Positions 63,843 through 64,000 of a stretch of 64,000 nucleotides of DNA are shown here, one piece after another. How positions within the stretch are numbered: the first letter of the stretch is position 1; every line of letters starts with the position of its first letter. The notes under the pieces are model-generated. The model did not search any database. It was not told the origin of the DNA and worked only from the letters and a program-made list of their open reading frames with translations. This stretch comes from Novosphingobium rosa NBRC 15208 (GTDB lineage: Bacteria; Pseudomonadota; Alphaproteobacteria; Sphingomonadales; Sphingomonadaceae). The translations under genes were made by a program, and so were the position numbers. The stretch is from contig NZ_BCZE01000012.1 of assembly GCF_001598555.1 (NCBI RefSeq), positions 62,001-126,000 on the forward strand, in the 5' to 3' direction.

Positions 63843-64000
63843 TCAAGCGGTCGGATGCTTCTCCAGAAGCGCCGCCGCCCAGGGCAGGCCGCGTTCGGCC
63901 AGGAATGCTGCGGCGAAATCGCGGCACACAGGATCGGCGAGCAGCCGGTCGATCAGCCGCTGGATCTCCGGATCGGCCGAGCCGACCAGCGCCAGCGTGA
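63843..64000 (-). CDS. trbE: TrbE/VirB4 ATPase, C-terminal end (5' part outside window)
   Basis: Only the last 52 codons are present, ending TGA at 63843. They read TLALVGSADPEIQRLIDRLL, then FAAAFLAERGLPWAAALLEKHP, which resembles the C-terminus of TrbE, the VirB4-type ATPase that powers pilus assembly. Position directly upstream of trbJ fits. The ATPase motifs lie outside the window. Confidence 0.8.
   Translation of the reverse strand, partial: TLALVGSADPEIQRLIDRLLADPVCRDFAAAFLAERGLPWAAALLEKHPTA

Larger units (their letters stand above)
56101..64000. mobile_element. Integrative and conjugative element in tRNA-Ser (left part)
   Basis: From the tRNA-Ser 3' end the window contains a tyrosine integrase, an AlpA-like regulator, a DUF2274 gene and the trb-type mating-pair genes trbI, trbG, trbF, trbL, trbJ and the end of trbE. 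This is the standard layout of Trb-type ICEs in proteobacteria. Codon use in the integrase is less GC-biased than in the flanking housekeeping genes. Relaxase, coupling protein, cargo and attR must lie to the right. The tRNA itself belongs to the host chromosome and is included only because it carries attL. Confidence 0.85.

Overview
The window is GC-rich chromosomal DNA of an alphaproteobacterium, most likely a sphingomonad (Novosphingobium or Sphingobium type). This rests on a fused ispDF, the dusB-ntrBC-ntrYX order, a tandem-domain Hfq, a nitrate reductase fused to a CysJ-like flavoprotein, and a complete aerobic (CobG/CobN-type) cobalamin pathway. All names come from reading motifs and neighbours; no database search was run.

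Layout. (1) 1-21311 is a cobalamin regulon. It has the tail of a NiCoT Ni/Co permease, then cobL-cobE-cobM-cobB-cobF (minus), cobK (plus), and one long translationally coupled minus-strand operon (DUF1636 gene-cobW-cobN-cobG-cobH-cobI-cobJ) behind a cobalamin riboswitch at about 13490-13665. cobO-cobQ (plus), bluB-cobC-cobD-alpha-ribazole phosphatase (minus) and cobU-cobT-cobS (plus) follow. Together they cover corrin ring synthesis from precorrin-2, cobalt insertion, adenosylation, amidation, aminopropanol and dimethylbenzimidazole supply, and nucleotide-loop assembly. cobA and the cobaltochelatase subunits CobS/CobT are not in the window. (2) 21316-28490 holds map with a ParD-like gene behind a 17-bp palindrome, a small membrane protein, the nitrate reductase/flavoprotein fusion behind a hairpin leader ending in a terminator, and a diguanylate cyclase. 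(3) 28539-36942 holds carbonic anhydrase, lipA, a COQ10/RatA-like gene, a 38-codon membrane protein, ispDF-secreted protein-pncC, and dusB-ntrB-ntrC. (4) 37004-43594 holds ntrY-ntrX, hfq (two Sm domains)-hflX and mazG. (5) 43667-47300 is a TonB-dependent receptor with a Tat-exported glycerophosphodiesterase. (6) 47518-55789 is a minus-strand housekeeping operon: MltB-like transglycosylase, RlpA-like protein, D,D-carboxypeptidase, tmk, holB, metG, tatD and an MBL hydrolase.

(7) From 56101 to the right edge lies an integrative conjugative element in the 3' end of tRNA-Ser(UGA): a P4-type integrase, a convergent AlpA-like regulator and DUF2274 gene, and the trb type IV secretion genes trbI-G-F-L-J-E (trbE cut by the edge). 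A truncated tRNA-Ser-like sequence with its own possible promoter lies just upstream of the intact tRNA.

The least explained items are the riboswitch-controlled DUF1636/CobW pair, the ParD-like/Map pair with its palindrome, the hairpin leader of the nitrate reductase fusion, the tandem Hfq with an A-rich leader, the 38-codon membrane protein, the secreted protein between ispDF and pncC, and the tRNA/attachment-site structure. Nothing in the window clearly forms a wholly new defence or metabolic system.
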